A stretch of 64,000 bases of DNA, taken from NCBI GenBank assembly GCA_902764915.1, contig CACWXY010000006.1, forward strand, positions 123,523-187,522, in the 5' to 3' direction. The position numbers and the translations under genes were made by a program. The notes below the pieces were generated by a model, which ran no database searches, was not told the origin of the DNA, and saw nothing but the letters and a program-made list of their open reading frames with translations. Shown here one piece after another: positions 51,553-62,410 of this stretch. Source of the stretch: an uncultured Eubacteriales bacterium (GTDB lineage Bacteria > Bacillota > Clostridia > Christensenellales > Aristaeellaceae). Position 1 is the stretch's first letter, and each line of letters starts with the position of its first letter.

Positions 51553-52997
51553 ACTGCCTGATCCTCCTCATGCGGTCGGGGCAGCGTCAATGCAAATGCG
51601 GTCCCTTCCTCTGTATCCAGCAGGCGGATACTCTCCCCATGCATCTGCATGATCCGCTGGCATATGCTCAGTCCAAGCCCTGTGCCTTTTCCGGATGTAT
51701 GTGCCCGGTCCGAAGTAAAGAAGCGTTCAAATATCCGATCCCGGTCTTCCGCGGGAATCCCAATACCGGTATCCCGCACAATAATCTCCCGTTTTTCGCC
51801 GGCTTCTCTGGTTTCCAGCGTAATCTTTCCGCCCTCACCGGTAAACTTGATGGCATTGTCCAGAAGATTCACAATCACCTGCTCCATGCGTTCACTGTCA
51901 GCGTGAACCATGCATGGATCCAATGCGAAATCAAACGCCACTTCCATATGCTTGCTGTCCAGGTCTCCTGCCCTGCGCAGAAGACAGCGACGCATCAGTT
52001 CACACATGTCAAAATCCGTCAGATCCAGCGACGCGTCATCCCGCTCCAGCCGGGAAAGTGCCAACAGCTTTTCAATCAGCTTGCTCAGCCGTTTCGTCTC
52101 GCTGTCCACCACCTGCAGGTAGGTATTGCGCTCACTTTCCGGAATGGTGCCGTCCAGCATGCCCTCCACAAACCCGCCGATGGAAGTAATGGGGCTGCGC
52201 AGTTCATGGCTGACATTGGCCACAAACTCACGGCGGGATGCATCCAGCAGCTCCACCTGCCCTGCCATGGAATTAAAGGCGCTGGCGACTTCCCGCACAT
52301 CCTCAATCGGATGATCGGTGGACACGCGCACATGATAGTCTCCGTCCGCCATGGTTTTCGATGCCCGGGTCAGTTCTTTCAGCGGTGTCAGAACGGAGCG
52401 CACATACAGGGACAGCATCACGCCGGCAAAGCCTGTGACAGCCAGCACCACCAGCACGATCTGCCAGAGTACGGTGCCCAGTCCGCCTTCCACGCTCTGT
52501 GCCTTGGTATGAATCAGCACAGCACCCAGTACCTGATCATTCTGCACAAACGGCACGCCAACGGTAAATATCGCATCCCCGCCAAGTATGACACGCAGGG
52601 ATACTTCCTCTCCGCCCAGCACCTGCATCAGCGCTTCCCGAAGCGCTTTTCCATTGAGTGAGGCTGCAAAAGTCGGATCATTGCTGGCCACCGCAAAATT
52701 ATCCATCAGCCGTCCCCGGCGATCGACAACCGCAATATAGGCCCCGTACTGCTGATAAACCTCGTCTGCCTTCCATTCCAGGTACTCCTGCGAGAGATCA
52801 TCAAACCCGAACATCAGCGCTGCCGTACTGATGGAATTGCGTGACGCGAGATAGGCGATTTCCCTGGCATCCGAGGTCAGCGCTTCCAGCCTGGCATTGA
52901 CCTGCTGGTTGCGAAGCGCCCACATGCTGAGCACACACAGGCCGGAGGCAAGCACAATAATCACCGCCAGAACCACACCCATGATTCTTCGAAACAT
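51549..52997 (-). CDS. Sensor histidine kinase (HAMP-HisKA-HATPase)
   Basis: A 482-residue membrane kinase. Transmembrane helices at about 5-27 and 170-195 flank an extracytoplasmic sensor domain; HAMP follows (LTPLKELTRASKTMADGDYHV). The dimerisation/phospho-acceptor motif is ANVSHELRSPITSI (His about 262), and the ATPase has N-box QVIVNLLDNAIKFT, G1 DTGIGIPAEDR and G2 GKGTGLGLSI. Paired with the response regulator one base upstream. Similar in layout to PhoR/WalK-like kinases; the stimulus is unknown. Confidence 0.93.
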   Translation of the reverse strand: MFRRIMGVVLAVIIVLASGLCVLSMWALRNQQVNARLEALTSDAREIAYLASRNSISTAALMFGFDDLSQEYLEWKADEVYQQYGAYIAVVDRRGRLMDNFAVASNDPTFAASLNGKALREALMQVLGGEEVSLRVILGGDAIFTVGVPFVQNDQVLGAVLIHTKAQSVEGGLGTVLWQIVLVVLAVTGFAGVMLSLYVRSVLTPLKELTRASKTMADGDYHVRVSTDHPIEDVREVASAFNSMAGQVELLDASRREFVANVSHELRSPITSIGGFVEGMLDGTIPESERNTYLQVVDSETKRLSKLIEKLLALSRLERDDASLDLTDFDMCELMRRCLLRRAGDLDSKHMEVAFDFALDPCMVHADSERMEQVIVNLLDNAIKFTGEGGKITLETREAGEKREIIVRDTGIGIPAEDRDRIFERFFTSDRAHTSGKGTGLGLSICQRIMQMHGESIRLLDTEEGTAFALTLPRPHEEDQAV

Positions 52998-52998
52998 A

Positions 52999-53694
52999 TC
53001 ACTTGACCTCGAACTTATACCCTACGCCATAGACTGTGCGGATTGTCCATCCATGTTTTTCGCAGTCCGGCAGTTTTTCCCGCACGCGCTTGATATGCAC
53101 GTCCACTGTCCGGGAGGACTCGCCCACAAAGTCGAAGCCCCAGATTTCATCCAGCAGCTGATCCCGCGTAAACACCTGCCCCGCATGCTGGCAGAGGAAA
53201 TACAGCACTTCCAGTTCCCGGGGCGGCATTTCCACCTGATGCCCCTCGTAATAGCACTCATAGCGCGTCAGTGACACCGTCAATGCCGGAAATACCAGCG
53301 TATCCTCGCTGTTCTCCTCCACGCCCCGGGCTCTTCGCAGCACCGCTTTGACGCGTGCCACCAGTTCCTTGGGATCAAAAGGCTTGGTGATGTAGTCATC
53401 CGCGCCAAGCTCCAGTCCCACAACCTTATCCACCGTTTCATCCTTGGCTGTGAGCATGATAATCGGTATTTCACTGGATCGCCGGATCTGGCGCAATACC
53501 TGCCATCCATCCATCCCCGGCATCATGACATCCAGGAGAACAAGATCGGGAGGCATTTTCCGAAAGGCTGTCAGCGCGTCATCCCCACGATGGCATAATT
53601 GCACCGCAAAGCCTTCCTTCTCCAGATATAGCTGTACCAGATGACTGATATTGACATCGTCATCCGCTACCAGAATCACGGGATCGCTTTTCAA
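52999..53694 (-). CDS. OmpR/PhoB-family response regulator
   Basis: A 231-residue regulator. Receiver domain with acidic pocket VADDDVN, phospho-acceptor LVLLDVMMPGMDGW (Asp about 54) and MLTAKDE, followed by a winged-helix DNA-binding domain (PPRELEVLYFLCQHAGQVFTRDQLLDEIWG; TVDVHIKRVREKL). TTG start with AAAGGAGG about ten bases upstream. Sixteen bases after mutS2 and one base before its kinase. Confidence 0.93.
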   Translation of the reverse strand: MKSDPVILVADDDVNISHLVQLYLEKEGFAVQLCHRGDDALTAFRKMPPDLVLLDVMMPGMDGWQVLRQIRRSSEIPIIMLTAKDETVDKVVGLELGADDYITKPFDPKELVARVKAVLRRARGVEENSEDTLVFPALTVSLTRYECYYEGHQVEMPPRELEVLYFLCQHAGQVFTRDQLLDEIWGFDFVGESSRTVDVHIKRVREKLPDCEKHGWTIRTVYGVGYKFEVK

Positions 53695-53710
53695 TGTGCC
53701 CTGCCTCCTT

Positions 53711-56077
53711 TTACTTAAGCGTTACTACCGTAACGCCATCCTCACCCTCACCATATACGCCAAGACGCAATGATTTCACATGCGGGTGATGCCGCAGCTC
53801 CTGCTGTATGCCGCTGCGCAGCACGCCGGTTCCTTTGCCGTGAATAATGGACACCTCACCTACGCCCTGCAGCACCATGGCATCCAGGTACTGGTCCACT
53901 GTCATAATCGCTTCATCCAGTGCCATACCGCGTACATCGCATTCCATGCGCACGCTCCGCGTCATGGTGCCAGTCTCGGCGTGAACACTGGTCTTAGGCT
54001 TATCCTTCTTCTCTTCCTTCACAAGACGCAGATTGGCCAGTTTGGCTTTGAATTTCATGGAACCGGACTGCAGCTGAACCTCACCATTGCGGTCCGGCGC
54101 TTCCAGCACCGTAGCCTGTGTGCCCAGGTTCACCACTTTTACCTTATCCCCCGGCTTTACGGTCTGCGGTGCAGCGCTGTCATCTGATTTTTCCGGAAGC
54201 TTTTCGCTCAGTGCATCCAGGCTTTCCTCAATCCGCTTGCGTGCCGCATTCGGATCTCCGTCAATCGCAGCGTTCTTTCGCATCCGCTTCAGATCGGACA
54301 GAATCGTTTCCGCCTCCCGTCGGGTGCCTTCCATGATGCGCCGCGCATCCTCACGGGTTTTTCGAAGCGTCGTTTCCCGTCTTTCTTCCATTTCCCTGCG
54401 CAGCTTTTCCGCCTCGTCCCGAAGCCTGACCGTTTCCTTGGCCGCATCCTCAGCTATCTTCCGCTCCCGCTCCGCAATCTGGCGGTGATACTCCGCATTG
54501 GCAATGACGTCCTCAAAGCGCAGTGTATCCCCCGACAGCAGATTCTTCGCCTGATCAATCAGCTGCTCTGACAGTCCCAGACGCCGCGAGATTTCAAACG
54601 CATTGCTCTTGCCGGGGACCCCAATAGACAGCCGGTATGTCGGTCGAAGCGTTTCCACATTAAACTCCACCGAGGCATTCTCGACGCCTCTTGTCGAAAG
54701 CGCAAACGCTTTGAGCTCTGCATAATGGGTTGTTGCCATGGTACGGACATGAATGTCCAGAAGCCGCTGCAGAATACTCTGCGCCAGCGCAGCACCTTCT
54801 GTCGGATCGGTTCCGGCACCAAGCTCATCAAAGAGCACAAGATCCCGGGGGGTCACATCCCGCATAATGGTGACAATATTGGACATATGTCCGGAAAAAG
54901 TCGACAGGCTCTGCTCAATGGACTGCTCGTCTCCGATGTCTGCAAACACCTGTTCAAAAACAGCCATCTCTGTTCCCAGGTCTGCCGGCACCTGCAGCCC
55001 TGCCTGTGCCATCAGCGTAAACAGCCCTACCGTTTTCAGCGTCACCGTCTTGCCACCGGTGTTCGGTCCGGTAATGATCAGCTCTGTAAACTCATCCCCC
55101 AGCCACAGGCTGCCCGGCACCACCTTGTCCGGGTCAATCAGCGGATGGCGGCCGCGGATGATGTTGATGTATCCTCTGTCGTTCAGCTTCGGCGATACGC
55201 CCTGCATGCTTCGGGACAGTCGGCCTTTGGCGAAGATACGGTCCAGATCAGACAGCGTATCCAGGTCCTCCATAAGATCATCCGCATGCGGTGCAATCTC
55301 CTGAGACAGCGCAAGAAGAATCCGTGCAATCTCCTGCCGTTCTTTCAGCTCCCATTCCTTCAGTTCATTGCCCATTTCCACGGCAGCCATAGGCTCAATA
55401 AAGAGCGTGGCGCCCGACGATGACTGATCGTGCACCAGTCCCGGCACACTGCCTCTGGCTTCTGCCTTGACCGGAATGACATATCGTCCGTTGCGGACGG
55501 TAATAATCGGATCCTGCACAAATTTCTGAAAGTTGGGATTGCGCAGCATCTGATTCAGCCGTTCGCGGATCCGGTCTGTCGCACCGCGCAGATGGCGGCG
55601 AATATCCGCCAGCGCACTGCTGGCATGATCACTGATCTCATCCTCTGAAAGAATGGCATCCGTGATATCCCTTTCAATATGGGCTACCTGGCGCAGACTT
55701 CCCGCGTATCCCGTCAGAATCGGTGTCGTCTCTCTGTCTGTAACCAGTGCGCTGCGGACAGACCGGGACGCCCGAAGCATTTCCGCCACTGACAGAAGTG
55801 CTTTGGGAGAAAGCGTCGCCCCTTTCTGTGCCAGAGAAAGACTGGACCGTACATCCTCAAAGGGGGTCAGCGGGCTCCCACCAAGGTACTGAAGCACCAC
55901 TGTCGCTTCCTCTGTTTCCTGCTGCCACAGCCTGACTTCCTCCAGATTCGACGATGGTTCCAGCGCTTCGCAGCGTTCCTTTCCCATCGGAGTCACTGCC
56001 ATTTCTGACAGCATCGTACGGATTTTGGTAAATTCCAGCACACGCAATGTGCGCTTCTGCATTTCTGTCTGAATCAT
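53711..56077 (-). CDS. mutS2: Endonuclease MutS2
   Basis: A 788-residue MutS-family ATPase with C-terminal Smr nuclease domain, linked to suppression of recombination and to rescue of collided ribosomes in Bacillus. Walker A ITGPNTGGKTVTLKT at about 332-346, Walker B VLFDELGAGTDPTEG, coiled-coil Glu/Arg-rich segment at about 520-600, and Smr domain from about 715 (CDVRGMALDEAI; SIIHGKGTGVLR). SD GTGAGGCATCT. First gene of the operon that continues through the two-component system to the serine hydrolase. Confidence 0.95.
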   Translation of the reverse strand: MIQTEMQKRTLRVLEFTKIRTMLSEMAVTPMGKERCEALEPSSNLEEVRLWQQETEEATVVLQYLGGSPLTPFEDVRSSLSLAQKGATLSPKALLSVAEMLRASRSVRSALVTDRETTPILTGYAGSLRQVAHIERDITDAILSEDEISDHASSALADIRRHLRGATDRIRERLNQMLRNPNFQKFVQDPIITVRNGRYVIPVKAEARGSVPGLVHDQSSSGATLFIEPMAAVEMGNELKEWELKERQEIARILLALSQEIAPHADDLMEDLDTLSDLDRIFAKGRLSRSMQGVSPKLNDRGYINIIRGRHPLIDPDKVVPGSLWLGDEFTELIITGPNTGGKTVTLKTVGLFTLMAQAGLQVPADLGTEMAVFEQVFADIGDEQSIEQSLSTFSGHMSNIVTIMRDVTPRDLVLFDELGAGTDPTEGAALAQSILQRLLDIHVRTMATTHYAELKAFALSTRGVENASVEFNVETLRPTYRLSIGVPGKSNAFEISRRLGLSEQLIDQAKNLLSGDTLRFEDVIANAEYHRQIAERERKIAEDAAKETVRLRDEAEKLRREMEERRETTLRKTREDARRIMEGTRREAETILSDLKRMRKNAAIDGDPNAARKRIEESLDALSEKLPEKSDDSAAPQTVKPGDKVKVVNLGTQATVLEAPDRNGEVQLQSGSMKFKAKLANLRLVKEEKKDKPKTSVHAETGTMTRSVRMECDVRGMALDEAIMTVDQYLDAMVLQGVGEVSIIHGKGTGVLRSGIQQELRHHPHVKSLRLGVYGEGEDGVTVVTLK

Positions 56078-56985
56078 AGATGCCTCACTGTTTCTCTGTC
56101 TAAAAAAAGGGGCCCGGTCGTTCTGCCATACCGCCGGCTCTCCTCTGCGGCTGGCAGCTCTTCCGGGGGAACTATCGAAAAAAGCGTATTACTGCGCGGA
56201 ATGATCCGAACGTATGATATCACAGGTCTTTCTCAAAGGCAGCGGCCTTCTTTCCCTATGCCGGGGGAACAAATCCTTCTGCCATTTTTGTGGCAAGCAT
56301 GGCATCTTCACAGAAATCGCCCCCTCCCACAATATGTACAATGGTCTCCCTTCTTCCATGCGGCCTTCTTTTCCGGCTTCCTTTATTCTGTCATTCATGG
56401 CAATCTGTATTCATCTTTTCCCTGTCCCTCATGACAGGTACGTGATCCTTGCCCTTCTCTTCAGCCCGATACTGCATCAGTATGTCCCCGGTTCACTGCT
56501 GCTGATGCCTTCTGTCATCCGCTGCGCTGCTCGCATTTTCAAAGAAATACCTGCGCAGAAATAGCTGTCGGTCCTTTTCCTCTTCCGTATATGCAGCATA
56601 CCGCTCCGAAGCCAGGCATTTCGCGGTTTTCTCTCCAGGCACCTGCATCTGATGATTGGCCATATGCCGAAAATAGGTATCAGCAGGACAGAACGGGGAA
56701 TGAATGGCCATGCTCTCTGCCAGTGCAGACTGTGCTTCGGGCAGCCATGGTCAGATCCCGCGTCTCCCGGTCTTCCGGGGGAATGGCACAGGATCAATCC
56801 ACCGGCTTGTTTTTCCGCCGGCCGCACTTTCTTTCCCTATGCAGGGTATTCCGCAGACATCCCCTCTGTGCTGTTTCTCCAATCCGGCCCTTCTCATGAG
56901 GGGATCCGCTGCATCCACGGACAATGGGACCTGCCGCCTTTTTTAGATTCTATGTTCTCCGCCCTTTTCCCTGCTTTTTTTGGGA
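56078..56985. other. Large intergenic region upstream of mutS2
   Basis: About 900 bases. The mutS2-proximal 60 bases contain a GC-rich minus-strand dyad ending in CCGGGCCCC followed by TTTTTTT (56103-56109), which looks like an attenuator or upstream terminator. No good promoter hexamer pair was found on the minus strand. One short minus-strand frame (56493-56711) has protein-like composition and is listed separately. No tRNA, transposase or repeat was recognised. Confidence 0.45.
56493..56711 (-). CDS. Possible small protein of unknown function
   Basis: A 72-codon frame on the minus strand inside the long gap. Its second half (EKTAKCLASERYAAYTEEEK then DRQLFLRRYFFENAS) has the charge and aliphatic pattern of a folded helical protein, unlike the low-complexity frames around it. 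The ATG at 56711 is preceded only by a weak GAGAG, and no promoter is evident. It may be a small gene, a remnant, or chance. Confidence 0.3.
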   Translation of the reverse strand: MAIHSPFCPADTYFRHMANHQMQVPGEKTAKCLASERYAAYTEEEKDRQLFLRRYFFENASSAADDRRHQQQ

Positions 56986-57017
56986 AGAAAAAGGGATCCG
57001 CGCAATGCGCGGATCCC
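56986..57017 (-). terminator. Rho-independent terminator of the PFOR gene
   Basis: Perfect 11-bp stem GGGATCCGCGC / GCGCGGATCCC with triloop ATT, followed on the minus strand by TTTTTCTT, 15 bases after the stop codon. Confidence 0.93.
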
Positions 57018-57032
57018 CATATGTCCGGAAAA

Positions 57033-60554
<3,522 letters not shown>

Positions 60555-60696
60555 AAATGAACCTCCTTAAGGTAGTATGTGACTGTACGGCATGCGCCGT
60601 ACGGCCCCTCATGCCTGCCGGAGGCTTTGAAAACCGGTGTTCCCTGGGAAGCAACGGAATTCCGTCATGAAAGGCCAAGATATCCAATCAGATTCA
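60555..60696 (-). promoter_or_regulatory. Leader of the PFOR gene
   Basis: About 140 bases of untranslated leader. It contains a hairpin GTACGGC-GCAT-GCCGTAC (about 60576-60593) shortly before the SD AAGGAGG and no recognisable riboswitch. Confidence 0.45.
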
Positions 60697-60725
60697 TTAT
60701 AAGCCCCGGTTTGCGCAAAGTCAAT
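60697..60725 (-). promoter_or_regulatory. Promoter of the PFOR gene
   Basis: Minus strand TTGACT (60725-60720) and perfect TATAAT (60702-60697) with a 17-base spacer. Confidence 0.82.
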
Positions 60726-60746
60726 CATATTTGCGCACCTGCGCAT
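60711..60746 (-). promoter_or_regulatory. Inverted-repeat operator candidate at the PFOR promoter
   Basis: TGCGCAAA (60713-60720) and TTTGCGCA (60731-60738) form a perfect 8-base inverted repeat with a 10-base spacer centred on the -35 box. The left arm is itself inside the palindrome TTTGCGCAAA (60711-60720), and a third TGCGCA lies at 60741-60746. The arrangement suggests binding of a dimeric or tetrameric repressor. Confidence 0.55.
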
Positions 60747-60924
60747 CATGGATTCATGGCCATTTCATAGCCGATTTCAGCCGGATCATGCATGGTTTTC
60801 GTCTTTTTTGTTTCCCGTGAACCCCGGTCACACTGTCCTGCGATTGTCATTCCGTCTCCCATCCGATATAATGGCAGCGTTCCCATTGTGGCCCCCTAGA
60901 AGACAGGCTGCATTCGTCCTGCAA

Positions 60925-60953
60925 TTGACACGCATTTTTACTGCATGTATAAT
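60925..60953 (+). promoter_or_regulatory. Consensus promoter of the NusG-II / apbE / FMN-protein operon
   Basis: TTGACA (60925-60930) and TATAAT (60948-60953), both perfect, with a 17-base spacer; 36 bases before the first start codon. Probably a strong constitutive promoter. Confidence 0.88.
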
Positions 60954-60989
60954 TGGAAGCGTTTCCGCAGTCGGAGAATTGTACCATCT

Positions 60990-61367
60990 ATGAATAAGCA
61001 AAATGTCTGGATTCTTGCGCTCCTTCTTACACTTGCGCTGGGAGCCTTTCTGCTGGTTCCGCGCACAGAGCCGGAACCTTTTGCAGCCCCCGCGTCTTCT
61101 TATGTAATCATAACCGTTGCGGGAGAAGAGCAGGCGCGTATTCCCCTTTCTGAACCCCGGACGCTTGCCATACGTCAGGAAAGCGGCGCGGAAAACATAC
61201 TGGAAATTACACATGAAGGTGTTGTCATGCTTTCCTCTACCTGCGAAAATCAGCTGTGTGTCCACATGGGGCAGGTAACGGAAGAAAACTGGGAATACCG
61301 TCCCAACGGTGCTTTTATCATCTGCCTCCCCAATCAGGTGAGCGCGGAACTGGTGGTGGTTGAATGA
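60990..61367 (+). CDS. NusG domain II-containing membrane-anchored protein
   Basis: A 125-residue protein: N-terminal hydrophobic anchor (VWILALLLTLALGAFLLV) and an extracytoplasmic small beta domain of the NusG-domain-II type, with CENQLCVHMGQV carrying two cysteines and a histidine. In Clostridia this family repeatedly neighbours ApbE and FMN-binding (RnfG-like) proteins; its exact role is not known. The ATG at 60990 is preferred; an in-frame ATG at 60945 lies inside the promoter spacer and cannot be used. The stop overlaps the apbE start as ATGA. Confidence 0.82.
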   Translation: MNKQNVWILALLLTLALGAFLLVPRTEPEPFAAPASSYVIITVAGEEQARIPLSEPRTLAIRQESGAENILEITHEGVVMLSSTCENQLCVHMGQVTEENWEYRPNGAFIICLPNQVSAELVVVE

Positions 61368-62365
61368 CCGGGCGTTTCCGTATTCTCGCCCTTTTCTTAT
61401 GCCTCTGGGTGCTTTTCCTCCCCGTCGCTTCGTCTGCGCAGAATACGGAGCGCACAAGCGGCGTGGGTTTTTACTTTGATACCGTTGTGACCGTTACGCT
61501 CTATGGCGCGCCGGAAGGATTGATGGATATCATCTGGCAGGACTGTGCGTTCTACGAGCACATGCTCAGCAAGACCGTGGATGGATCGGATGTGGATCGC
61601 ATCAATCACAGTGCCGGCGAACCTGTAAAGGTAAGCGAAGAAACTTTTGAGATACTCAAGCGCGCCAAGGAAATATCGCAGGAAACAGATGGCGCCTTTT
61701 CCATCACCATCGCACCGCTTACCGCGCTGTGGGACTTTACAGGCGGAACCGAACGCATGCCGACGGATGAGGAGCGCCTGGAAAAGCTTCCTCTGGTGAA
61801 TGACAGTCTGCTGCGCCTGGAGGAAGGCTGCATGGTGACGCTTCCTGCCGGAATGGAGATTGATCTGGGCGGCATTGCCAAAGGATATATCGCCGATCAG
61901 ATCGCAGCTCATATCCGCGATCAGGTACTGGGCGCCATCCTCAATTTCGGCGGCAATGTCTATGTGGTCGGTCAGAAGCCGGACGGCAGTTCGTTCCGCG
62001 TGGGAATTCGCGATCCGCTCGGGCCGGAAGGTTCTTCCTGTGCCGTAGTCAGTGTCGCCGATATCTCTGTCGTCACCTCCGGTATCTATGAACGCTATTT
62101 TATTCGGGACAATGTGCGCTACCATCATATTCTGGACCCGAAGACAGGCTCCAGTGCACAGACGGACCTGGCCAGCGCAACGATCGTTTCCGAGAGCTCC
62201 ATGACAGCGGATGCCATGGCTACCGCCTGCATTGTCATGGGGTCGGAGCAAGCACTTTCCTATCTCTCGCGCTGCGGCGCGGATGCCGTGCTGATTCTGC
62301 GTGACGGAACCTTCCTGTCCACGGAAGGTTTTGAAGAAAAATGCGGCTTTCAGCCGCTTCCCTGA
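61364..62365 (+). CDS. apbE: FAD:protein FMN transferase (ApbE)
   Basis: A 333-residue exported flavin transferase that links FMN covalently to threonine of target proteins using FAD and Mg2+. A signal peptide or anchor is present (ILALFLCLWVLFLPVASSAQ). Family sequence FDTVVTVTLYG, DGAFSITIAPLTALWDF, EIDLGGIAKGYIADQIA, LNFGGNVYVVGQKPDGS, and the C-terminal HHILDPKTG and SSMTADAMATACIVMG (metal-binding D/T region). It sits directly before a protein with several FMN-attachment motifs, its obvious substrate. Confidence 0.93.
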   Translation: MTGRFRILALFLCLWVLFLPVASSAQNTERTSGVGFYFDTVVTVTLYGAPEGLMDIIWQDCAFYEHMLSKTVDGSDVDRINHSAGEPVKVSEETFEILKRAKEISQETDGAFSITIAPLTALWDFTGGTERMPTDEERLEKLPLVNDSLLRLEEGCMVTLPAGMEIDLGGIAKGYIADQIAAHIRDQVLGAILNFGGNVYVVGQKPDGSSFRVGIRDPLGPEGSSCAVVSVADISVVTSGIYERYFIRDNVRYHHILDPKTGSSAQTDLASATIVSESSMTADAMATACIVMGSEQALSYLSRCGADAVLILRDGTFLSTEGFEEKCGFQPLP

Positions 62366-62410
62366 TGTTCTCTGCGGTTCCCATCAATCCACATGTGGAG
62401 GTTGTCTCAA

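Noticed and set aside
60697..60746. Rex (NADH-sensing) operator at the PFOR promoter
   Set aside because: The inverted repeat TGCGCAAA/TTTGCGCA does not fit the Rex consensus TTGTGAAATATTTCACAA in sequence or spacing.
60945..60989. An earlier in-frame ATG that would extend the NusG-domain-II protein by 15 residues
   Set aside because: This ATG lies inside the spacer of a perfect TTGACA-N17-TATAAT promoter, upstream of any possible transcript start.
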